From a virus, in IMG/VR virus record IMGVR_UViG_3300027736_000020, positions 62,001 to 126,000 of that record: a stretch of 64,000 bases of DNA. One strand, 5' to 3'. Shown in pieces: positions 34,738 through 43,600 of the stretch (position 1 is the stretch's first letter; each line of letters begins with the position of its first letter). The position numbers and the translations under genes are program-made. The notes below the pieces were generated by a model that was not told the origin of the DNA, did no database searches, and saw nothing but the letters and a program-made list of their open reading frames with translations.

Positions 34738-35418
34738 TTACCCCCAGTTGCTGGACGGCCATGGGAGGTGCGCCTTCCTCAATAATACACGAAGTCCGAG
34801 ATCCCTGCCTTTTTCCCACCGGGGAGCTGGGGGAGTCCATGACACGAACTCGAATCTTGGCTCATAGACAACGGCGTAGACTGTCTCGAATGCAGGAGAT
34901 GTTTCGTTGGAATTCCATAGCAAGGTTTTTCCCTCAGCTCCTCCAAGCACGTAATCTACATCCTGTTCCCATGTTGTTTCCGTTCCTGTCTCTGAGTTTA
35001 TTTGAGAAACACGAAGTATTTTTTTTACCGGAGTGTAAATCAGTTTGTCTTTTTTGCCGCGAATAAGCAATTCCCCCGGATACGGAAATCCTCTGCTCCA
35101 TGTAGGGATAATCTTGTCATAATCCTTGAATCTTCTTTGGCTATTAGGCAAGGGAGAACAGGACATGTCTTCAGGAAGCGCCATTCCAGTCTGCAACCAC
35201 ATCCTTCCTGTCCTGTCAGAATCAAGTCCAGTGATGATGGCAACAATCTTCTTGGGATTTATCCAGTACATTCCTAGACCATTGCAACGAACACAAGTGA
35301 TATTGGCATCTTCTGGTTTGCCCGTTGGGGAACAGGTACACAGTTGCCCTTGATAATGAGTAATGACTTCGCCATGCGACAATATCATCCGAGTGTGAAA
35401 GGGAATATGGATTGGCAT
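34738..35418 (-). CDS. Zinc-binding neck-region protein
   Basis: 226 aa, beginning MPIHIPFHTRMILSHGEV. Near residues 27-50 it has C-x-C ... C-x-x-C ('LCTCSPTG' and 'ITCVRCNGLG'), a likely zinc site. The rest is beta-rich ('ELLIRGKKDKLIYTPVKKILRVSQI', 'TVYAVVYEPRFEFVSWTPPAPRWEKG'). The ATG directly follows the previous stop (TAAATG), so it is coupled to the 484-aa gene. Position suggests a head-completion or neck protein. The family is not recognised. Confidence 0.7.
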   Translation of the reverse strand: MPIHIPFHTRMILSHGEVITHYQGQLCTCSPTGKPEDANITCVRCNGLGMYWINPKKIVAIITGLDSDRTGRMWLQTGMALPEDMSCSPLPNSQRRFKDYDKIIPTWSRGFPYPGELLIRGKKDKLIYTPVKKILRVSQINSETGTETTWEQDVDYVLGGAEGKTLLWNSNETSPAFETVYAVVYEPRFEFVSWTPPAPRWEKGRDLGLRVLLRKAHLPWPSSNWG

Positions 35419-36873
35419 TTACGCTCCTATGACACCCATGAGGAAACCACCCAGTTTGGATTTGATTCTCGGAATCTCCATCTGTATCCATTGCTCATGT
35501 GCCTGAATGGTTGTCGCATAGGGGCCACCCGGATTATAGGAAAGGCTGCTTGACAGGCCATCCCTTGACGCGGATTCTCCACCCACACCACCCTGATAGG
35601 CTCTTCCTGCCTCAGTAAGTATCGCACTCGTGGCAACCCGTGCAACAAGCTCCAGAACAACCGCACGGTCATTTTGCTCAAGATCAGGCAAGCCGAATGT
35701 TGCGGTGTAATTCCAGAATGAAGGCAGATCATTCCTCATGTAAAAAGGAGATAGCATTGGATTTGCAAATACTGTCCAGCTTACAAAACTACGTATTGAA
35801 GGGACAAGCGTGACAAAACTGCTCATCCTGTCAACCGTGTTGTTGTACCAGTCTCCATCAACCTCCACAAGTTTGTTTACCCCGAAATAGCCAACAAGAC
35901 GATGAATCTTGAGGCACCATTGCTGCGGGAATCGGAATCCCGGCCAATTGTTTGCGTTCCCACTGACGCGATAATCAACGGGCCTTCCGATCCTATCCCA
36001 ATGAAGTTCCTGTCGCATCTGACCCATGTGGTCATCTGCGTAACTGGGTGTTGCAGGAAGCGTCGTGTATATGTATGGCTCAATAGGAAACCCTAATTTT
36101 GATTCAACCGATCTTATTGAGTTTCTTATTCTTTCTTGTATCATTTCATCGTTCATCATTGACTCAGTGATGAGAATGTTTTCTGTCTTGTTAACGGTTG
36201 GCAGCAGAGATGAATCCACTGTAACAAGCATGTAATTTATTGTTGACTGATCAGTCATTATATATTGAGTATTGGTATTTGGTTCAATGATTATTGGATC
36301 ATCGTCTGACCATTCAAGTTTCCAATTGGGATTCAGATATGTCAATGTGAATAATTTTACGCCGGGAATGATTCCATAGGAAACTTCATCGATGGTCAAT
36401 CCAGTTATGACCTTTGGTTGAAATTTCGGCGCAAGAATTTCCTTTGCCTTGAGTGAAACACCAAACAACCATGATTCCTTTAATTTTTTTGTTGTCAACA
36501 AGGTAATGGTAACCTTGGATGTCATTTCCCAGTATTGAGATGCATCGACGGAATTTTCTACTGATACCCTGTATTTTCCAGAAATTGCCCGATTTATTGC
36601 ATCCTTGTCCAAGTCATCAGAACCGAGAAGAAAAGATACGGAGAATTTTCTGTCTGTCACAATTCCTGAAGTAACTATGACAGGCTTGCTCATTACGGTG
36701 CAAAATTGCTCGGGATAATTCAACGACGCAATTTTCTTTATTTTTACGGTAAATGATTCACCTGCCGTCACTGTTCCAGTAAATGATACAGAAACAACAA
36801 TGGTGTTCCTGTTTTCTTCGTACCTGCTATATTCAGTTGCATTGGCGCTTATTGACATAGCAGATATTTGCAT
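35419..36873 (-). CDS. Structural protein of neck or adaptor type
   Basis: 484 aa, beginning MQISAMSISANATEYSRY. The first about 150 residues look like an Ig-like beta domain ('NTIVVSVSFTGTVTAGESFTVKIKKIAS', 'GKYRVSVENSVDASQYWEMTSKVTITLL'). The second part is helical and aromatic ('MIQERIRNSIRSVESKLGFPIEPYIYTTLP', 'WPGFRFPQQWCLKIHRLVGYFGVNK'). It ends with 'VVLELVARVATSAILTEAGRAYQGGVGGESASRDG', as often seen in head-tail connector proteins of large phages. No portal-like hallmark is clear. A virion protein near the portal vertex is the best guess. Confidence 0.65.
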   Translation of the reverse strand: MQISAMSISANATEYSRYEENRNTIVVSVSFTGTVTAGESFTVKIKKIASLNYPEQFCTVMSKPVIVTSGIVTDRKFSVSFLLGSDDLDKDAINRAISGKYRVSVENSVDASQYWEMTSKVTITLLTTKKLKESWLFGVSLKAKEILAPKFQPKVITGLTIDEVSYGIIPGVKLFTLTYLNPNWKLEWSDDDPIIIEPNTNTQYIMTDQSTINYMLVTVDSSLLPTVNKTENILITESMMNDEMIQERIRNSIRSVESKLGFPIEPYIYTTLPATPSYADDHMGQMRQELHWDRIGRPVDYRVSGNANNWPGFRFPQQWCLKIHRLVGYFGVNKLVEVDGDWYNNTVDRMSSFVTLVPSIRSFVSWTVFANPMLSPFYMRNDLPSFWNYTATFGLPDLEQNDRAVVLELVARVATSAILTEAGRAYQGGVGGESASRDGLSSSLSYNPGGPYATTIQAHEQWIQMEIPRIKSKLGGFLMGVIGA

Positions 36874-36874
36874 T

Positions 36875-37180
36875 TTATTTTTCCTGTTCTTTTTGATTAT
36901 CTATGCTATATCGTGTTCCACAAACACATTCTAGAACAAGTGATTTTCCAAGAATAAATACTTTTGTTTTTGAATTAATCATTACCGCTTTGTGAACAAC
37001 AGAATTTACCTCAAGAGTTGCGTTTGATTTTACCATTCTTGTCTTGCATTGCGGATTGGTGCAAACAAAATTTCCAGAGACAGACACATGTGGTTTTTGC
37101 AGGCTTTTTTGAAGTTTTTCAATGAGGGCAGATTGTTTTTCATCTTCTTGTGATCCATCGTTCATATTCTTCATCTTCAT
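36875..37180 (-). CDS. Small zinc-ribbon protein
   Basis: Up to 101 aa, beginning MKMKNMNDGSQEDEKQSA. A later ATG at 37165 (MNDGSQ...) is also possible. Two cysteine pairs ('FVCTNPQCKTRM' and 'LECVCGTRY') about 45 residues apart form a likely zinc ribbon. It overlaps the nuclease gene upstream by 41 bases, so the two are probably co-expressed. Possible nucleic-acid or protein contact is an inference. No family is named. Confidence 0.65.
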   Translation of the reverse strand: MKMKNMNDGSQEDEKQSALIEKLQKSLQKPHVSVSGNFVCTNPQCKTRMVKSNATLEVNSVVHKAVMINSKTKVFILGKSLVLECVCGTRYSIDNQKEQEK

Positions 37181-37688
37181 TGTTATCTTCTAAGGTCTTA
37201 ATTTCTTCATTATCTTGTTGATCCTGCTCTTCCACCACAATTGCTTGAAAGGACTTTATCACTTTTTCAACACAGGCGTTGGCATCATCAGTAATTTGCT
37301 TTCCCTCAAAATGAAAAACCTTATATCCTTTTGCCATTAACCATGAATCTTTGCGTCTGTCTTTCATCCTCGTTTTCATGTTGTTGTGCCAAAATTCTCC
37401 ATCGGCCTCAATGACGACATTGTGTTCTGGCAGAAAAAAATCAATTGACCATGGTCCTATGTCTGCTTGTTCAATAAAATTTATTCCTTTTCTTAGCAAT
37501 GCATATCGAAGTTGATTTTCTATGTTTGTTGCTTTTGCCGAAGAAGGAGAAGATGATATTTTTTTCTGGATATTCTTGGGAGGATCACCATAGTACCTTG
37601 ACCCTCTTTGACCGGGCAAAGAACTTATTGTTGTTTTCATGCCTGAATTTTTAATTGGCAATGATGAACTTGGTCCAACCCTTTTCAT
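37140..37688 (-). CDS. DUF559/Vsr-like nuclease
   Basis: 182 aa, beginning MKRVGPSSSLPIKNSG. Residues about 55-145 match the DUF559/very-short-patch-repair-like PD-(D/E)xK fold. They show 'NIENQLRYALLRKGINFIEQ' with E57, 'GPWSIDFFLPEHNVVIEADG' with D83 and E94, then 'EFWH' (E98, H101), and 'WLMAKGYKVFHFEGKQI'. These proteins are single-strand or mismatch-type DNA nucleases, and related ones act as free-standing homing endonucleases in phages. The last 30 residues are acidic (QDQQDNEEIKTLEDNNEDEE). Encoded among structural genes, it could be a homing gene, a packaging-linked nuclease or a virion-borne enzyme. The data do not decide. Confidence 0.75.
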   Translation of the reverse strand: MKRVGPSSSLPIKNSGMKTTISSLPGQRGSRYYGDPPKNIQKKISSSPSSAKATNIENQLRYALLRKGINFIEQADIGPWSIDFFLPEHNVVIEADGEFWHNNMKTRMKDRRKDSWLMAKGYKVFHFEGKQITDDANACVEKVIKSFQAIVVEEQDQQDNEEIKTLEDNNEDEEYERWITRR

Positions 37689-37691
37689 GAA

Positions 37692-38318
37692 TTATTTCCA
37701 TTTATCTAAGGCTTTTTCCAAACGGTTACGTCTTTCATGAGCAGTCTGTTCAGATTGAGACATTTTGAGTCTTTTCATCTTCCGTACCGACGAAGGTGCC
37801 AATCCTCTGGCATGTCCTCCTCCGGGAGAATTAGTCATGTATGTTCTAGAATATGCCGCAGCTCTGTTGGCTTTCTCAATGCGTTCTTTATCAAGATCTG
37901 TGTTGGCAATTTTACGCTTTTTTTCCTCCATTTTTTTCTCCTCTTCTTCTGACATTTCTTTACGGTGTTCTTTTTTGGCAATTCTGTACAGTCCATTGCC
38001 CATTTTTTCAAGAACGACAAATCTTCCATGAAGAGACGATTTCTTGTTATTTATTGGAACAATGACAAAAGTATTTTCTTTTGGCGCATCCCAATCAAAA
38101 CCTCCACCACCCATGATCATGGGCATGGGAATTGCTGTCTCAAATGAATTTCCGCTTTTTTCCAAACGGGCAAGACTATTTTCAATTTTATTTGTCAGAC
38201 TTCTTTCCATTGGATTCCTTGTCATCTTGTTTTTTTCATTATGGAGATTCAACAAAGCTCTTCTTTGTGCTTTGGCTTTTAATTTGGCTTCATATCTTTT
38301 TTGCGCTGATGTTTCCAT
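37692..38318 (-). CDS. Basic hypothetical protein with SH3-like segment
   Basis: 208 aa, beginning METSAQKRYEAKLKAKAQ, with AGGAG upstream. Lys/Arg-rich helical ends flank a compact centre ('NTFVIVPINNKKSSLHGRFVVLEKMGNGLYRIAKKEH'). The centre is clearly similar to the centre of the 121-aa protein at 63382-63747 ('LKNSPLYGKTLLLQKLKNGFYKLV'). The C-terminus is basic ('SSVRKMKRLKMSQSEQTAHERRNRLEKAL'). High charge suggests nucleic-acid or scaffold contact. It lies 3 bases before the nuclease gene. Confidence 0.65.
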   Translation of the reverse strand: METSAQKRYEAKLKAKAQRRALLNLHNEKNKMTRNPMERSLTNKIENSLARLEKSGNSFETAIPMPMIMGGGGFDWDAPKENTFVIVPINNKKSSLHGRFVVLEKMGNGLYRIAKKEHRKEMSEEEEKKMEEKKRKIANTDLDKERIEKANRAAAYSRTYMTNSPGGGHARGLAPSSVRKMKRLKMSQSEQTAHERRNRLEKALDKWK

Positions 38319-38344
38319 GATTGTCTCCTAAGTAAAAATTAATA

Positions 38345-39919
38345 TCAAGGAATTGGCTTTGGATTTGGAATAAAATTAACTCCATAAGTATTTTCATATG
38401 CATAATGCCAATGTGGATCTTTTGTTATTACTGACGGAGATTTCAATGATTCTGAAAACTTATTATTTACTCCTGTTGCAAATTGTCCTCTTGGATTTGC
38501 AGATTGAACTCGGCGTCCATTTCTGTCTAAAAACAGATTAGCAGGAACCATTTTTTCACCTGATGCGCTTGTTATGCCACGTCTAGCAGGATCATAATTG
38601 GACATCCAAAGTTTTTTTGCTTTGTCTATTTGTGCATCTATCAACTTTTGTTTATATAATTCTTCATTAGCGTCTTGGTGATGCCAATTATCAAGTGCAT
38701 TCATATTCCAAGTCATTCCCGAATTTGATGCTTCCCATATTTTTCTTTTTTCTTGCAAATTATTTGTCATGTCGTTCCATACAGGAGTATAACTTTGATC
38801 ATGATTTTGCATCTCATTTCCATATGTAGATCTTGCCCTGTCAATGAGAGAACCTAAATGTTGAGCGTAAGATGCCTGATATTTGTCAAATTCATTTTCG
38901 TGATTTTTCATTGCTCTCATTTGAGACTTTATTCTTGAGCCGGGAGTGTAAACTTGAGTTAGTGGATCAATATCGTCATAATAATTTTGCACTTGTGCAG
39001 TGGGAGCATTTCCATACGCAGATCTTTCCCATCCTGTTTGCTCGTATCCTCCGGTACTTGGATCGTACTTGCTTGTAGGCCTTGCCGCTCCCATGACATT
39101 GCTTGCTATGGCCCCTTTGCCTTGTGCAAAATTCTTAAAAGAATTAATAGGCAAAACGCCTCTTCCATAATGATTTGTTCCAAGCATTCCGGAAAGACCA
39201 TGATTGATAATATCGGCTCCATAAATACCAGCAAACGTCGTTGCATTTCCGATGGCCTGCAAGATGTTCCATCCAGCAGCGCTTCCTTTTCCTGAATAGT
39301 TGATTTTTTCAGGATTATCTGGATCAACCGTTCCTCCCCAAGAAGGGACAATACGCGGAAGTATTCCAAGTTGTTTTCTGTTAAGAAGATCCAGTGAATT
39401 TTGAGGCAAAACATTCCAAGAAGATCTTCCTCTTCCTGCATATCCTGCTTTTCTTTTGGCTTTGCTTAATGACTCATCAATGTTTTTTTTTGATTGAAAA
39501 GATTTTTTCAATGAATTGTCTTCAAGCAAAAATTCATCAGGGAGTCCTGCTCTTGCTATGGCTTTTTGTAGTGCCAACATTCTTCCTGATAATGCAATTT
39601 GCATTGCAGCATTGTATTTTTTGTTGTCGCCATTTTTTGCGCCAAATGCTGATTCGATTGTGTGATCTTCTACGGATGGAGAAAGAAGTTTCTCAAAATC
39701 CTCAGTTGTTACAAGTTTCCCAATGACGGTTTTGCCGCTCAATTTCTTTTTGGCATCATTGATCAGTTTTTCAGTATTTTCTGCAATTTTTTTGTCATTA
39801 TCTAGAGTAGTAGTATTTTCAACGATCTTATCGCTGAGCAACGAAAAATCCTTGTCATCTTTAGGCCAATACCAATTAATTGGCAGTATATCTTTTTGGG
39901 ATTTTTTTAACTTTTTCAT
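38345..39919 (-). CDS. Hypothetical 524-aa protein of the pre-capsid block
   Basis: It begins MKKLKKSQKDILPINWYWP. The N-terminal 180 residues are Lys-rich and helical, with 'SLKKSFQSKKNIDESLSKAKRKAGYAGRG'-type sequence. A hydrophobic/Gly stretch follows ('GSAAGWNILQAIGNATTFAGIYGADIINHGLSGMLG', about residues 215-250) and might touch a membrane. The C-terminal half is polar, with many Asn, Gln, Trp and Tyr. No domain is recognised. By size it could be a portal, but none of the usual portal motifs are visible. An ejected inner protein is another option (inference). Confidence 0.65.
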   Translation of the reverse strand: MKKLKKSQKDILPINWYWPKDDKDFSLLSDKIVENTTTLDNDKKIAENTEKLINDAKKKLSGKTVIGKLVTTEDFEKLLSPSVEDHTIESAFGAKNGDNKKYNAAMQIALSGRMLALQKAIARAGLPDEFLLEDNSLKKSFQSKKNIDESLSKAKRKAGYAGRGRSSWNVLPQNSLDLLNRKQLGILPRIVPSWGGTVDPDNPEKINYSGKGSAAGWNILQAIGNATTFAGIYGADIINHGLSGMLGTNHYGRGVLPINSFKNFAQGKGAIASNVMGAARPTSKYDPSTGGYEQTGWERSAYGNAPTAQVQNYYDDIDPLTQVYTPGSRIKSQMRAMKNHENEFDKYQASYAQHLGSLIDRARSTYGNEMQNHDQSYTPVWNDMTNNLQEKRKIWEASNSGMTWNMNALDNWHHQDANEELYKQKLIDAQIDKAKKLWMSNYDPARRGITSASGEKMVPANLFLDRNGRRVQSANPRGQFATGVNNKFSESLKSPSVITKDPHWHYAYENTYGVNFIPNPKPIP

Positions 39920-39921
39920 AG

Positions 39922-40695
39922 TTACATCACCACTCCGGATTGTACGACATTTGTATCAAAATTTTCGGCTTTTATGACTGGAAGATTTTCCAAAGGCATA
40001 GAACTCATATCTTCATCATCTATTTTGTGTCCCGCTTGATTCAAATAATACAATTGTAAATAATTATAAATAATTTTATTATGAAGATCTGTTGCATGAA
40101 TGACTTCCGGAGTTGCTCGTAAAATCTGTGGTATTCCTACCATGGGCAACAACAAATGAGAAGGTTTGTCGCAAATACCCAATGCGACTAATGACGCCCA
40201 TATGTATGCTGACTCATTCATTCCCATGGATTTCTGTTCTTCAATGAGATTTTCATCATATCCTGCTCGCCAATGAGGACACGTATCCATGCTTGAGGCA
40301 TACACAAGAAACTGAAAGTTTTTTATTTTTGGATTTAGGCATTTGCGTTTCAATGGATCCTTGCTGTTTTTTTCAGAAAGATATATGCATCCAATGCATG
40401 ATTTAAATTGTAAAAAATACCACCAAACGACGTGTTTGCCATTTGGCATTTTTGGAAGATCTACTCTTTCAACACCCAAGCATGCCATCATGTCAACAAC
40501 TTGTTCTGGACGAGACAGTATGTTCTGAGGAAGAGGTGAACGGTATGGTTCCAATTTTTTGGATAAGTCATCCATGAAAAATTTTGCCCAATCCCTATTT
40601 GCCGTATCAGACAATCTTGATCCAAATTGATTTTCGACGATGGATGGCACAGGTATTTTTACGGAAAAATTACTTGAGACTGTAGGATTATTCAT
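39922..40695 (-). CDS. Cysteine-motif protein of unknown function
   Basis: 257 aa from the ATG at 40695, whose ATGA overlaps the stop of the 1363-aa gene. The frame is open 16 codons further upstream, but that start would lie inside the preceding gene. It contains 'FKSCIGCIYLSEKNSKDPLKRKCLNPK' type sequence with C-x-x-C, then single Cys residues, and later 'DTCPHW', a possible zinc or Fe-S site of four cysteines. The C-terminal half is helical ('YIWASLVALGICDKPSHLLLPMVGIPQILRATPEVIHATDLHNKIIYNYLQLYYLNQAG'). No family is recognised. Confidence 0.65.
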   Translation of the reverse strand: MNNPTVSSNFSVKIPVPSIVENQFGSRLSDTANRDWAKFFMDDLSKKLEPYRSPLPQNILSRPEQVVDMMACLGVERVDLPKMPNGKHVVWWYFLQFKSCIGCIYLSEKNSKDPLKRKCLNPKIKNFQFLVYASSMDTCPHWRAGYDENLIEEQKSMGMNESAYIWASLVALGICDKPSHLLLPMVGIPQILRATPEVIHATDLHNKIIYNYLQLYYLNQAGHKIDDEDMSSMPLENLPVIKAENFDTNVVQSGVVM

Positions 40696-43600
40696 CTGGA
40701 CATATTCTTTTCTGGTTGTTCTTCCATTGGTTTGGCATTCCACACATTGTTTGACAAAAAGTGTGTGTGATTATTTGAAATGAATATTTCCGAATGATCA
40801 AGTTTTGGCAATAATACTTTTTCCTTGTTGCCCATAGGCAACAAGACAGAAATAGTTGCCGGATTATCTCCGTAATATTTTTCAGATGCCATGTCACTTG
40901 GAGCAACTTCTGAAGTATTTGCTCGAACCTCATACGCACCAATGATCGCTATTCTGCTTGAATCTGCACAAACTATTGTTCCATCATTATTGATAATAGT
41001 GGAATACCCCATGTGCAATGCTACTTTTTCCATGTCAAACATATCGTTGTTTGTCAATGTCAAAGAAAAAAGTGAACTTCCATTTTTTGATTGTTTCCAT
41101 TTTTTCCACGCCAAATATGTTTCTTCCAAATCTTTTTGCATTATTACTTTTCCCATATGATAATCAAATACAATCATGTATTTATCATCAACGATTTTTT
41201 CGTAATTATTTATTGAAGACATGATAGAAGCAATTGATTCTTTGTTTTTTATTGGAGAGTTCACCAGAGCATGCAATCCCGAATAAGACAATCCAAGATA
41301 ATTTTTCATACCAAGAAAAAACATGTTATTTACAGAATTTTTGTTTGTCCAGACAAAACATCGAGCAATTGAGCCTGTTGCTCCATCATAACTCATTCCC
41401 AAATCGCGAGCATAGGAAATTGCCGGATTTGTTTTTATCTGATTGATAACTGTTTTCATTTTTTTGAAGTATTGAGGATTATAAGAATGTAAAACAGACT
41501 CTCCATAAAACAATGGGATTCCATCATTAAAATCATTGACTTTTTGAACAAATTCACCCGAAAGTATTGTTTTCCTGTTTTGTGTAGGTATTTTTTTCCC
41601 AGCCATCATTGATTTTTCTGATTCCCAAATTTGTTCAATATTTACAGGAAAGAACTTATTTATTTGCATGTATTCACAAATCATTTGAAGAAGAATTTCA
41701 GGAGAAACAAAAGTATGTTCAGAAATTTCTTCAGAAACATTTTTCCCTTCTATTCCAAATTCCGGAATACTATCAACATCACAACGATAAACGTGATAAA
41801 GCATTTGCGCAGTGTGTTGATCGCCAGCAATTTTTGCAAGATGTGAAATCGCATCATCTACCGATCCTAATTTTCCTGTCTGAGCCTTGCCAAAAGCATC
41901 ATGATAACGAATTATTTTCATGAACATTTTTTTTTCTTCGGGATTGAAGAAAAATTCCGACGCAAATGATTCAGCAAGGATTGAAGAATATTTTGCATGC
42001 TCCTCTGAAACGCCGCCAACTCCTCCATCTTCACGAGAAGCTTTGCCAATGTCATGAAGTAGCGCTGCAACACGCAGGACGCGTATTGAGCGATCATTTT
42101 GAATCTCCTTGGCAGGACAATAGCCATTTGGTCTTGTGACATCAACAAGAGTGGCGCAATTTAACGAATGAGTCAATACGTCAATATTCTTGTGTCCCGG
42201 TCCTTGTTGCATTCCTTTCAATGAAGGAAACTGACGTGTCAGCCAAGATTTTACTGTCTCATATTGAGCAGACATCATGGTGTTATCTGGCAAGAATGGC
42301 ATTTCCCACTCAATGGTGTCTGTTTTGCTGGCAGAAAATAATTTTTCTGATGTTTTTGCGTAGCTTCCAGAAGAAATTCTCATATTTTTTTGAGCATTTA
42401 TTCCTTCAGTGTTAACCCAAAAAATAAAATCTGGAAGATATCCACAAACAATCATTTGCAGGCTTGAAAAAATGCTTACATTTCCAAATGCAAATTGCCT
42501 TTCTGGTTTGTATAAGAATATTGGATTTCCGTTATTGTCTGTGCAGGAAATTGAAAATGAATATATTTTTGAAAAGTCACTAGGAACGACTTTCTTTGTT
42601 TTGCTTGGAGAAGGAGTTTCTTTTGAGATTCTTTCAGCATGTAACCGCACGGAATACGAAAAATTAAATTTTTGATTATCAACTTTGATGAAGTCAAAAT
42701 ATGTTTTTTTGTCTGAAGCATTTGCCGGAATATCAAATTCGGTAACTTTGATCAAGCTTGGAACAAGCATCTTGTCCTTGGCGTTCATGGCAGTTGTATG
42801 CACTGCATGAATAATTGGAACAAAATTGATAAGTTTTACTGCAGATTCCTGATCTTTTATTTTTGATGATATTATTTGAGATTCATAAAAATTGGAAACT
42901 ATGGAAAAAAATTCTTTATAGTCTTGTATTGTATTGTTTTCAGGAGAAAGACTCAATAGTTCATTTTTCTCAAAAATACTTACATAATCAGTAAGATTTC
43001 CGTTTACTCTTTCCATGTTTCCATATTTAACAATGATAGAACTTGCATCATTTATCGAATACGATATGGGAACTGATGGAATGGTAATGGTTGCCGGAGC
43101 AACTCTTTTCCCAAGTATTGATTCTGATTTCATGTTTTCCAAAGAGGCTTCAAAAAGAATTTCATTGTTAACGGTATATTCAAAATCAGTAAAATCTGGA
43201 GCATTTTTAATTTTCATTGCTTTTGCCAATGCGACAAGACCAATGATATTTTCTCGATCTTCTTCTTCGGCAGCAATGAATATCTCTTGCACTTGCTCAA
43301 AAAAATTGTTAAAGAGCGTAACAATATGTCCTTTAGAAATATGTTGCCAATGAACATCTACATGAAAATTACTTCCCGGATATTCCACCCTGTAGGAATT
43401 TTCTGAAATCGCCTTGACAATTGCGCCTGTTAAAAATGTATGCCACCATATATTAGGGTTGAGCAACTCGTTTTTCATCTCGTGTGATTGCTTGTCCAAA
43501 ATATTTGCAATAGGATTCATGGATCTTGTGGGAAAATATGATGGAGCAATAATTGATACCTTGGAAGCAACTTGTCCTATTGAAGAAGAAGGAACATACG

